From the NCBI RefSeq assembly GCF_964340395.1, contig NC_135551.1, positions 27,325,380 to 27,389,379 of the forward strand: a stretch of DNA of 64,000 bases. Reading direction: 5' to 3'. The translations under genes were made by a program, and so were the position numbers. Origin of the DNA: Glandiceps talaboti (lineage: Eukaryota > Hemichordata > Enteropneusta > Spengelidae). Positions 13,727-24,700 of this stretch are shown one piece after another. The first letter of the stretch is position 1. Each line of letters opens with the position of its first letter. The notes under the pieces are model-generated. The model saw only the letters and a program-made list of their open reading frames with translations, was not told the DNA's origin and did no database searches.

Positions 13727-16700
13727 AGACAGACTGACTGACAGACTGACTGACTGAGTGACTGATTGACTGACTGATTGACTGACTGACTGATTGACTG
13801 ACAGACTGACTGACAGACTCACTCACTGAGTGACTGAGTGACTGAGTGACTGAGTGACTGACTGACTGACTGACTGACTGACTGACTGATTGACTCACTG
13901 ATTGATTATTTGATTGAGCGATTGGTAAATTCTGGAATTAAAGAAGGTATCTTATTACAATTACGGAGACTGTAACTCAACATTCTAAATAGCTAAACAA
14001 TATTGAGCATATGTGAAACCTTGTTGTTTACTGGTTAGTTTATCAGTGCTTTCACTCAAACACTAACCCTGCTGTCACTTGATACTTACTGTTTTGGTAC
14101 CAGGTTAAATCTCATTTTCTTTAAATTTTCATCTTCTGTTAAAGTTGCCATGGCAACTGGATGACTGCTGTCAAAATCAAAGTGATATTGCACACCTGCA
14201 GGTGGGTTTCTAAGGAAGTTTCTCTTGTCCTAAATGAGAAACAAAAGTAAGTTCAGTGTTTCGGGTACAAATACAGAAATTTGATGGAAAGAGTTCCCTG
14301 ATATAAACAATACTACACAGCACTATTTGGTTTGTACTTTGTTAGGTAAACTATACTCATTACCTTTGATTATTTTATTCTACATGGCTATATCATAAGA
14401 TACATATGTATTTTTTTGTGTATTGTTCTCAGTATGAGTTTCTGGCTAAAGCAGTTCATAAAGTCAATACCTCAGTTCATCAAAATCCATGTCACTTTCT
14501 CCAAAATATAACCAAGTACTGTTAGTTTTTTGTTGGTTCAATACATACATACCATGGGTATGATTACTTTTACATACAAATATATGGTCATCTTTGTCAA
14601 GACATGTTTTGGAGGGCATGATTCTCTGTATTGATGTGTAGTTATAACAGTATGTTTTTCTCCTTTGTTGTAATTTGTAACACTTTTTATATTTTATAAT
14701 TTCAGCTATTCTATTTTTGAAATGGATCTGTGCATATAAAATTTATCAAAAATCATTTTCATGTATTCAAAAAAAAAGGTAAGTCTTATAAGATTTACAC
14801 ACGTCTTGATGACTGTAGTAATGCACATTATTTTTGCATGAGTTGAATTTTGGAGAATAGCAAGAGCTGAAATGACATGTTGCTCAATTGGAAAAGAGAC
14901 TGAGGGAATGTGCAAAGATTATTTTGTACTGTACCTGTGACAGAGCTAGAATCTGTTGTTTCATTTGTTCTTCTTCATTATATCCAACCCAGGGTGGTAC
15001 AGCTGCATCAGATCGTTTATGTTGCTTCTCCTTGATAAACTTATCCTGCTCTTTATGGAAGTCTCCAAGAATGGTCTGAAAAATAAATACACAACCAATG
15101 AATACTATTAAAATTTTATTAATACAGTATTATCAGTGCATTGTCAGATCATTCTGATGAGATTACATAATGGAAGATAGCACCTTGTGTTTTAACAATA
15201 CAATGATTACTGAGACTTGAATATTCGCTGAACACTAAGTATCATATGTATTGTTATGTTAATCAATTTTGTAATTCTTTTCTAGAACTAGAAATCACAT
15301 TGTAGTAAGTAGTATATAAGTGTTATATTGTCATATTGCTCTGATGGGGATATCAATTTTTCACTTTTGATTTAGTACGTTGGGTGGGTAATAATTCAAA
15401 TCACGACAAATAGAGACTTGACAAAAACACCAAAAAAAGTGAGAGGGGTTGTGAGAAAAAACAGGATAATACTGACATCGCATATTACAGTCACATAATA
15501 AACAAACAGACAGACAGACAGGGGCAATTTTAGCTAACACATATCCACTTAGAATTTGAAAGTCAACAAACAGATAGAAGAGGCAGACTCAGACATCAAC
15601 ACTACAAGCATTCATTTACACTGGCAGCAATTCATTTACACAACCAACATACAGGCTTTGATTTTAGCCCTACATGTATGTGCTTACATTTTAAAACTAT
15701 GTTCACTCTTATTTACACCCATGCTTTTTAAGTTCTTGTTCTGTTCATTTTATTCTGTATGTATTTGTAAAACTCTTGCATTTTATGTACTCATTTTAAT
15801 TGTTTTACTGACAAACATCAAAATTTCCTGAAAAGGATACAGTTTTATTATATTGTAGTAAACTGTTAAGAGGTAAAAGGAATACAGGCATAGCTAGTTT
15901 TGTTATATATTGAGGCAGTGCCTACAAAAGCAGCTGTCTTCAATTGATGTGACATGTCTATTTTCTAAAATAAAGCAGTGAAAATATCAAATTTTCTCTA
16001 CCGGACTGGATTTCCACTTTGGAAAGTGATTGATTTATGTACATATCTGACATAACTACTTTTGTTCCTACTGACTCTGTGTAAGTCTTTTCTTATGCAG
16101 TTCACATCATTGTTTAGGTTGCAGTACATTGGTACTGTCATACAAATGAAGCCAAATTACACCACTGTCCAATGTGGATGCTCATTATATCCAGTGGTGA
16201 CCTCTACATGTCGACCATACATGTCCTCTTTGACAGACAACATCATCACTGCTCAGTCTATTTCATATATCACATACAGCAAACAAATAAACAACACAGC
16301 TGTTTTCCTAGCTTTTAAAAACTTCTAAATACATTTAACGCAAAACCAGCTGGGCTGTACATCTCCTTTAAAGTTTTCAATCATTAAATTTTATTTGTCA
16401 TTTTTATTTTTAAACAAGTATATAGGAAAGAGCTTCACAACAATTTGTGATACGAATTATGTTTTTATTACACTAAATCACGAAAAATTCATCATTCATA
16501 CAATTCATGTTTATTGACATGATCTCAATTTTTTGTGACGAATGAGTTCATTTGTAATAATTCACTTCAGATCAAATATATGCTGCAACTCAAGGGCAAA
16601 CATGTCAATATACCCAACAGCTGTGAATAATACAAATAAAACCTGAATAAAAAAAGATTTATTTGTACGAGCTGATGAATATTTATGAGATTATGCACAG

Positions 16701-18351
16701 GCTGTACAGATTGATACCTCAGCGTTAGTCATCATAATCATGTGATATCTATCAAATATCAACAACTACTTTCCATTGCGCAGTTCAAAAAAGACTGAAA
16801 AATACAACTACGCAATAGCAATGTTATTGTTGACAATATACAACACTGCAACAAATGAATGAAGTGAACATACTGTCGTATTTAAATGCAATCACTGCAA
16901 TGAATTTTATGTAAATGTGACTGGCCTTCAGAAATGATATTTTACATGCTGTATCGACTTGTCATTTTATAAATAATAAACTGAATTGAAAGATGAGTCT
17001 GAAAATACAAAGAATTACAAGTAGATAACCTAGGCATGTAATACCAAACTTAGACTAGGAATCTCATCCTTTTGACTGTATATTCTAACTGTACAAGAAT
17101 TACAAAGGGTGAAATGTATTACACTGTTGAATTATATACAAAGGGTGTGAAATAACAGTGTGAACAAACCACAGACACTGGAAATAGATAAACGATGGAC
17201 AAAGCTGCTATGATACCATAGCCTGTTATATGCATAATGAATAAACTCAATGAGTCTGATATAGCACTCTATTTCAAGACAATTTTTTTTAAAAAGTGGT
17301 TGTCTATTTTAGGACTGAAGTTCATGTCTGATCATCGTCATTGTATGTTACTCTTACCTTCTCTTCAACAGTTTCTTTCAAGTAACTTGCTGTCTTTGTG
17401 GCTGTGTCTGTTACTACCTTGGTCCCTTCTTTGGCAAAATTAAAGAGATAGCCTGTCACAAAAAAAAAATTAAAATGTCAGTTATTTCACTTCTCATCAT
17501 ATGTAACATGATTTCTAATCTGCAAATCCTGTGAAAATCTTATAAATACAAGAATCAGTCACATAGCATAACTCAAGATATTTACATTAGTTTTTGTTTG
17601 GACAGGTATTTACATATATTTACATTTCTTTAGCATTGATGCTTTAACCATAATTTTTTAAGATATCTGTAATATCATCAAATTTTAACAACATATGATA
17701 CACACATTACATATTTACGATTGCTTATATTTTGTCATCATTTTTTTCCTCTCGTCCTCTCATTTTTTCACGATTCTTATTTTTTGTAATTTTTAAAGGA
17801 CTGTTCACTCAATGCAGTGCAGTGTAACACTTTTCATGAAATTAACATGCTGAAATATCATTTATATCAAATGCTTTCTCTGAAATGATCACATCCATCT
17901 TCATTTTATTTTTGACTACAAAAAAGTTTTTCTTTTTTTTACTATTCTAAATAAATCAACGACTTTTACAAAGTCTCCCAGTACCAAATACACGTTAATC
18001 CACACATACAGTTGCAGTTGCGTCATCGGTGTACAGTAGCAACACAGTCATGACAGTGAAAGAACGAATTTCCTGGTAAAAATACTTACTTCCCCACTCT
18101 TTAGCACTGTTAATTGCTAACTCTGCATTAACATTGGCGGGTAAACCAAATGGCAACTCATTTCCTGAGCTACTCTCCGATTTATTCTCTGTAACTTCGT
18201 CACTCGATTGGTCTTGTGCCTGTGGCCTCTCCTCTTGTTGTTGACCCGAGTCCTCACCACTTTCAGTTGATGACGTACCACCTTCTATCTTTTCTCCCTC
18301 TTCAGCTTTTTGTTCGGTGTTATAACCGAACCAACTGCTGACCTGAAACAT
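8622..18351 (-). CDS. SYAP1: synapse-associated protein 1 (BSD-domain protein), 9 exons
   Basis: Coding exons on the minus strand: 18090-18351, 17358-17452, 14935-15075, 14090-14229, 12848-12939, 10518-10571, 9786-9980, 9004-9056, 8622-8705. All have GT-AG introns and compatible phases; the total is 1116 nt (371 residues plus stop), against about 352 in human. The start MFQVSSWFG resembles the family. The conserved core comprises [21 protein letters not shown] and AAVPPWV, then a BSD domain at about 183-236 with FDFD and the signature Phe219-Trp220 in [16 protein letters not shown]. The tail has [19 protein letters not shown] and EYEVV. SYAP1 is a cytosolic/Golgi adaptor linked to Akt signalling and neuronal function. 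Exon 5 ends at the edge of a 1.7 kb minisatellite. A short segment present in human between VEE and TIIGDF is absent, so a microexon may have been missed. Confidence 0.93.
9081..9210. repeat. imperfect inverted repeat in SYAP1 intron 7
   Basis: GAATCTAGTTTTGAA on the left pairs with TTCAAAACTAGATTC on the right. The outer ends (GATAAA against TTTTATC) and inner ACTATGTA/TACATAGT also pair. It is probably a small foldback element. Confidence 0.65.
11149..11182 (-). repeat. partial copy of the SYAP1 exon 5 end at the far edge of the minisatellite
   Basis: On the minus strand this reads CAGCTAACGTCACTAGCAGC and then a GGTATG donor-like sequence. It nearly duplicates the last ~26 bases of SYAP1 exon 5 at 12848-12875 (CAGCTAACATCGCTAGCAGC). 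The true exon lies at one end of the array and this copy at the other. It lacks a complete exon and an acceptor, so it is taken as a duplication scar. Confidence 0.75.
11181..12849. repeat. 36-bp minisatellite, about 46 copies, in SYAP1 intron 5
   Basis: Head-to-tail copies of a 36-bp unit containing CATACATACCAGTTTCATTC and the 12-bp palindrome TACTGTACAGTA. Variants differ at a few fixed positions (CTGTAC/CAGTAC, AACTAC/AATTAC, TACATAC/CACATAC). Because 36 is a multiple of three and the unit lacks stops in one plus-strand frame, it yields a 568-codon open frame that is an artefact. On the minus strand each unit reads AAACTGGTATGT, the same sequence as the exon 5/intron 5 junction of SYAP1. 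Confidence 0.97.
13588..13905. repeat. (GACT)n microsatellite with interruptions
   Basis: About 320 bp of GACT repeats with scattered GACA, GATT and GAGT variants, within SYAP1 intron 4. The minus strand reads as Ser-Val-Ser-Gln repeats in several frames, none of them a gene. Confidence 0.97.
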
Positions 18352-18755
18352 TGTTCCTGGTCAATGGAGCAACTTTTGACAATAAAGAGTTTGTGTTTTT
18401 TACAGCGTAAGTAATTTTTGGCTATTACGTTATTGAGTGCGAAACTTCCAGCGTTTCAATGATCGGCCATCTTTGTTGTCACGTCCCTAAGTGAGCCAAA
18501 ATAAGCTATTTGTTTACATGTATATCAAATGATACTTTTCAGTCTTTCAGGTTGTTGGCAAAATTTGGCTGAATTTTGTAACGAAAAAGGTGATTTCTTC
18601 TGCAACAACTGTCTGTTATTAAGTGCATAGTAACATTTAAAATATTGACCTTTGCAAACAATTTATATAAACATAGGCAGTCTTCTTTTATCGGAAGTTA
18701 GTCGACGCTGGGCATTCTGGGTCCAAAATTGTCCTTTTTACCTCCAGCTTCCATC
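18352..18755. promoter_or_regulatory. shared bidirectional promoter of SYAP1 and RPS4
   Basis: Only about 400 bp separates the two divergent start codons, so both promoters must overlap or abut unless an unseen 5' exon exists. On the minus strand an AAGATGGCC motif near 18470 resembles a YY1 site. A T/A-rich TATATAAA-like string near 18664 faces RPS4. The RPS4 start has a pyrimidine tract. Head-to-head arrangement is inferred from exon positions. Confidence 0.65.
18733..18740 (+). promoter_or_regulatory. candidate 5'TOP initiator of RPS4
   Basis: CCTTTTTA, followed by a pyrimidine-rich CCTCCAGCTTCC leader, lies about 20 bp before the RPS4 ATG at 18756. Ribosomal-protein mRNAs typically begin at a C followed by pyrimidines (the TOP motif), giving mTOR/LARP1-dependent translation. 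The exact start site is inferred. Confidence 0.6.
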
Positions 18756-21700
18756 ATGGTGAGTGAATGAATATTGCCAACTTGAAAACAATCTGGAAGC
18801 ATCCTCCAACAATAAAGCTAGATTATTCCCGAACACATCTCAAACAGTAATTCGATGTTTCCTTGACATACCACATTAGTTATTTCTCGAATTACTACAA
18901 TTGGCAGCAAGAAAAGGGGTTGGGAAACTACCCATGTTTGTATCCCCAGTACAGTAAACGTAAGACAACATGGCCGCGAAGTGTCGTGATCTCGTAGCAA
19001 TTGTTTTCCTAATCATACACGTTCACTGTATTACCGGGAATGGTCTGTCTAAGAATATAGTCTCACTTTTACTGTAAATGTATGCTATCGTGATGGTGTG
19101 AACAATTATAGTTCTCCAGCATGCATTGTAGACTCATTCCAATGTTGACACCTAATCTAAATTGAATGTATTGAAGACATCTCGCCACAGGTGGGGTAAT
19201 TTTCGACGAATGTATTCCATATATTTTCTTATAAATTTTAGCAATCTTCTTCGTTTGAAGGACGTCATTGCATAAAAAATTAATTACATACTTTCTTTCA
19301 CAGGCGCGTGGGCCAAGGAAACATTTGAAGCGTCTCAATGCTCCAAAGCATTGGATGTTGGACAAACTCACCGGTAAATTTGTAAGTACAACTTTATCAT
19401 TGATTCAGAAGCAAGGATGTAGAACTGTGGTCCGACCGTACAGACATGTCATGTGTATATTTAAGTTATGGCTTAAGGGTTAGCATTCCAGATAGGTTTT
19501 GTGTGAAAGGCCACAGTTCTACACTTGTCATATACAGGGGTGCGTTCGGTAGCCAAAACGTTTTGTCATTGTTTGGCCATGGTGCCCTGGCCCTGTTTCG
19601 AACAGTATTACTATTATGCATGTTCCGCGTGAAAAACAAAAGATGGCGGCACATTCAAACAGAAGATTGTAGCATTTTATGTACATTCAGCACTCGTCAC
19701 TGAAAAGATGATGCACATAGTTAAATCACACCTTTGCAGTACTGTCAGGATGCTAGAATGCCTAAAAAAGGCCTGTTATTTATGCATACACAATTCTTAC
19801 GCAACAAAGTGATCTTTGACAAGTTTATCTTGCATTACTCAATGTATGTCAAATCGACTATACCATTATGCCGACAGGTATTTGTATTTATCAATACCAT
19901 TGCCAATTGTAAATGACCAATTCCATGAACTTTTTAGCAGTGCTGAATCAAAACTAATGTGCACTAAGTAATCCTACACAAAAACTCCAGTTTGCCGATG
20001 AAGTGAGAATTCGTGGCTGCCGTCTTGGCTTTTGGCGAGTCACCTCACTCTTCTGCCTCCTTCGTCCCAGCTCGCCTGCGAAAAACTATGACAATTGGTG
20101 TTCAGGAACAAAACGCTTTGAAACGTCTGCGGGCATTTTGTCTACCAAACACGCCCCTGGTTTCATGTATGGCTCTTCACAGGATGGAGCAGGAGAGGGA
20201 CATTGTCAAAATCAAGTCCCGACTTACTCCATCAGCAAGCATGTCAAGGCTTAGTAAAAACATATTGTCACCAAAAAAATTGTAGTTTGACTATGAGACA
20301 TACTGATCTGTCAAACTATACAATCTTAGCCACATACTGTAACACGCTCCAAAAGAAAATATTAGTCGATAGATGTGAAAGATAAGAATTGCTGAACTTG
20401 AGAAAACGCTTTTCATTTGATTTGAAATGACCAGAACTTAAAATGTTAATTTTATGGTGTCTTCATACAGGCCCCAAGACCTTCAACAGGACCACACAAG
20501 CTCAGAGAATGTTTGCCTCTCATCATTTTCCTGAGGAACAGACTGAGGTACGCCCTCACATACGTTGAAGTCAAGAAGATTGTCATGCAGCGTTTGATTA
20601 AAGTTGATGGCAAAGTGAGGACAGATATTGGCTATCCAATGGGCATCATGGGTAAGATATAATATACAAGCTAGTTTGATATGTACATGTATTGCACAAA
20701 GCACACTTAGAAAGCAGCACTATACAATGTATTGACAAAAATATACACACAATGTATTCTGATATCTTGCTCATAGTAAGACTTAGAACAGAAGACAACG
20801 CTTTTGAAATAGTACTTTCAGAGCAAATAAGATTTAGGGATGTGATCCAAAGAAGCATTTCAGTATGACCTTAAACAACATAGACATTCATAATGGAAAT
20901 TGCAGTGAAATGATAATTGTCCCATATGATTATGGATAGACATTAATTATATTCTGTAAGGGCCTGATCGAAGCCATGCTAACTTCCTTCAGTTTGATAT
21001 GGTCAAACCGGGCCGATATTATGCCTTCCTTATTACGGTCGCTATTTTGGTCAATATCTCCATCATCATAGCATCACCCTTAGGAAGAACAAGTATATGC
21101 ATTATCCAATTGAATACTTGCTGGCAGATCTCTGCTGTTCAACATTTGTATGTTGAAATAATGTTTTGATAGTATGATAGAAACAAAGCAAAACTAAATA
21201 TGTACATTGTATACCACTCCCATAGCTAACTCTGAGTCTCTGAATCCTTTTTTGTCCACAAAGTATTGGCTCTATGATAAAACTGCTAATTGGTATATCT
21301 TGGAGCAGAGACCTGTCATCAAGTGGCAATGAATACATTGTGTCTCTTTCTTACAGATGTTGTCTCAATTGAAAAGACAGGAGAAAATTTCCGACTTATT
21401 TTCGATGTTAAAGGTCGTTTTGCTATCCACAGAATTACTCATGAAGAGGCAAAGGTAAACAGTTATTGTTATGCTAGATTTGTATGCAAGTATTTGTAAT
21501 CATGATAATATGAAAATTACTGAACAGTCCAGCGTAGTGTTACCGTGTCAATAAAAACAGAACCTACATAGATTGGGCATTACAGGAAAAGCTAACTGCT
21601 ACCACAGTCAGTGTATGTGTTGACAAAGAAACCAACTCCTCTACCAGCATGTTGGCTGTCATGTTTGTCACTTTATCAAAGTGAAAAGGCACATCTCTGA

Positions 21701-24700
21701 ACTGCCTGAGCAATGTTCTGATTGCACATGTCTGTGACCACATACAGTGTATTCATTCTAAGCATACTTGCATGAAGGGTCGAAAAAGAACTTTTTTGAT
21801 GTAGCGTGTTTAAAACAGTCTTGACAGCATGCAAAAAATGTGTAATTATTATATTTGTACACAAGACTTGATAATAGTATGAAGATTACAATTTGTACAT
21901 GATTAGTCTGGACATGTATTGTAGTACTTGTCAAACCATTGATGTTATACTATGCACTATTGAACTTTTAGGTGCATTTTATAACAGAATGGCCTGATCG
22001 AAGCCATGCTAACTTACTCTACAGTTGGATGTGGTCAAACCGGGCCAAAATTATGCCTTCCTTATTACGGTCGCTATTTTGGTCAATATCTCCATCATCA
22101 TAGCATCACCCTTAGGAAGAACAAGTGTATTACTAATCCAGCTATTCATACAAGTCAAGCTAATATGTAGCACAACAAGAGCTATTATTAACAAAACAAA
22201 GGAAGACTGATAAATACATTTTTTTGTACTTAAAGTGGCCATATGGATGAGAATTTGGTATTTATTTTGGATTGTTATTTGATAAAATAGCTTCACCATG
22301 TTTTTCTACTTGAAAAAATAATGCAAAATAACATATACCAAGTCCATGTTCACATCTCAATAAACGGCAAAACATTAAACAATGTGTAAAATGTTTGTTA
22401 TTGTACGTACAATAACAAACTTTTTACACTTTGTGCATCTTTTTGCAATGTATTGAGTTATGAACATGGACTTGGTATATGTTATTTCACATTATTTTTT
22501 CAAGTAGAAAAACATGGTGAAACTGTTTTATCAAATAAAAATCCAAAATAAATATCAAATTCTCATCCATATGGCCACTTTAATGCTCATACAGCATTAG
22601 AAAAAGGGATGGATAATTTACTCAATTTGCAAATATCATGAATTGTTACATCATGACACACTGAAAGGCAAATTTTGACATTGCTTTCAAGTCCTACCTT
22701 TCAGGCATTGCTATCTATTTTAGATTATTAATCACTGTTCTATTGAAAGTCTCTACAAGATATCCATATGTTGACATTTCTGACGATTTATGTTGTTCAG
22801 GAGAGTGACCTGTTATACATTGGTTATAGTCTGAGCTTTAAGTACACTGAATGAGAAACTAATAAACTTGCATGAGAAATGAAAAAAAAAATTGTTTTGT
22901 GTTTTCCCAGTACAAACTGTGCAAAGTCCGCAAAGTCAGTGTAGGACCCAAAGGAGTACCATTTGTTGTCACTCATGATGCCAGGACTATCCGTTACCCT
23001 GATCCACTTGTTAAAGTCAACGATACCGTCAAGGTAGACATTGGCAGTGGCAAGATCCAAGATTTCATCAAATTTGACAGTGGTAGGTACACAGCAACAG
23101 ACACTTCCAGAATTGTACATTTAGTACAGTGTTTTTCTTTTTTAGCCAAGTAAAATACAAGTGAACTAAGGGGCCTGTCACTGTAACTCCATAGGCAAGT
23201 AATGACAACATTCTTAGACCACAACTGTGTTTGAACTGAATGAAGAAAAATATTGGGACATAGTATGTAATTATAATTCCTCCAGCAATATTTATGAAAA
23301 ATGAGGAAAAATGGCAATGATTTGGAACGTTTGGACTCTTATTTTGAGCACCACAGAACTGATGACATAAACGCGAGTTGTCATGATGCAGAACAACCAA
23401 GGTATAAAAACCCACATGTTTCGTCGAACTGGTTCAACCAGGCTTTATAATTTGATATCCATGTTCTTGCCAGAAACAAAAAAAAAATTAGTATTTGGAT
23501 GAAAGAATAGGTCAACATTCTGATTCAGTGTCACATTGATTGCATGTTATTTTTTTATCTACACAGGAAATGTATGTATGATCACAGGAGGTCGTAACTT
23601 GGGGAGAGTTGGTATCATTACCAACCGTGAACGTCACCCAGGATCTTTTGATATTGTCCATGTAAAAGATGCAGCAGGTAAAGTTGTTAATATTAGAATG
23701 TATGAATAAAACATAAATAAATATCACGAGTTATCCGCATGAGTTAATTGAAAGAAACACATGCAGCAACATCACCTTACATCAATATTAAGATTGCCAG
23801 AACAGTCAAAGGCCAGTTTTCAATCCCAGGTTCTCACTTTAGTGTTATCTTATCAGTGGAACAATAAGGATTACAAATGATTGTTCTTGTTTTCTAGACC
23901 AACTTTTCCACATCTCTGCCAGACAACCATATTCCAAAATAAAATTTTAAACCAAATCTGAATTGGCCATTAATACAGCCGATATGTGATTTCATGGTAT
24001 TTGTTGTAGTTTAGTGAAATAACCGAATGTTCCCATATCAAATATAGTTGTGAAGTTGAAAAGGAAAATGTTCACTGACCTGATTTGTGATATTATGTTT
24101 TATGATTGATGAGAGACATCTCATCCTTGCCTTGCACAAATAGTACGTTGAGGGCATTACCACTCCAGAAAATAAAGGCACTTTCATGAACTTTTTGGTA
24201 TTGAGAGTTATTTTGTGATTTCACATCACCTACAAAATGAATATTCATGATTATGATGCACTTATTATTTTCAATGAAAACACTGAATATTCATTGTTCA
24301 CCTATTACGATCGTCAATGCATTTCTGTTGACTCTATGAAGCAATGTGACTCACAGTAAAAAATTCCCAAATGAGAGAGACAACTTCAACTTGATAATTG
24401 TCTCAAGTTGTGCCTAAAGCTGGTGATGTAAAATCATGAAATGACTCCAGAACCAAAGTTTTATGAAAATGCCTTTATTTCCTGGAATGGCATTCCTGTT
24501 TGAGAGGTGCCTCCAAGTAGTCAAGGATGATATGCATAGCATTTGTAGTTACAATTTGCGTCGTTCACCCATATCCAATAGGATGGCAGGACCAGTGTGC
24601 CCTCTAAGCCAATTTGACGCACTACTGATGCACACAGTTACTAGTTACGTACCAAAATTTGGTGTATCCCTATCTCTTACTATGTGGTGACTCGCAAGAA

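Noticed and set aside
13550-13898. Ser-Val-Ser-Gln repeat proteins on the minus strand
   Set aside because: Translation of the (GACT)n microsatellite; open in more than one frame, no splice or start context.
14144-14157. Perfect X-box palindrome GTTGCCATGGCAAC
   Set aside because: It lies in SYAP1 exon 4 and encodes Val-Ala-Met-Ala-Thr; protein coding explains it, so it is not listed as a regulatory site.
22051-22299. Minus-strand open frame of 82 codons
   Set aside because: It runs across the snoRNA and into the foldback element, so the apparent repetition with 4666-4857 comes from the repeat, not from a gene family.
23256-23430. Possible C/D box snoRNA in RPS4 intron 5
   Set aside because: Strings near ATGATTT and CTGATGA resemble C/D boxes, but spacing is too short and no terminal stem or rRNA complementarity was found.
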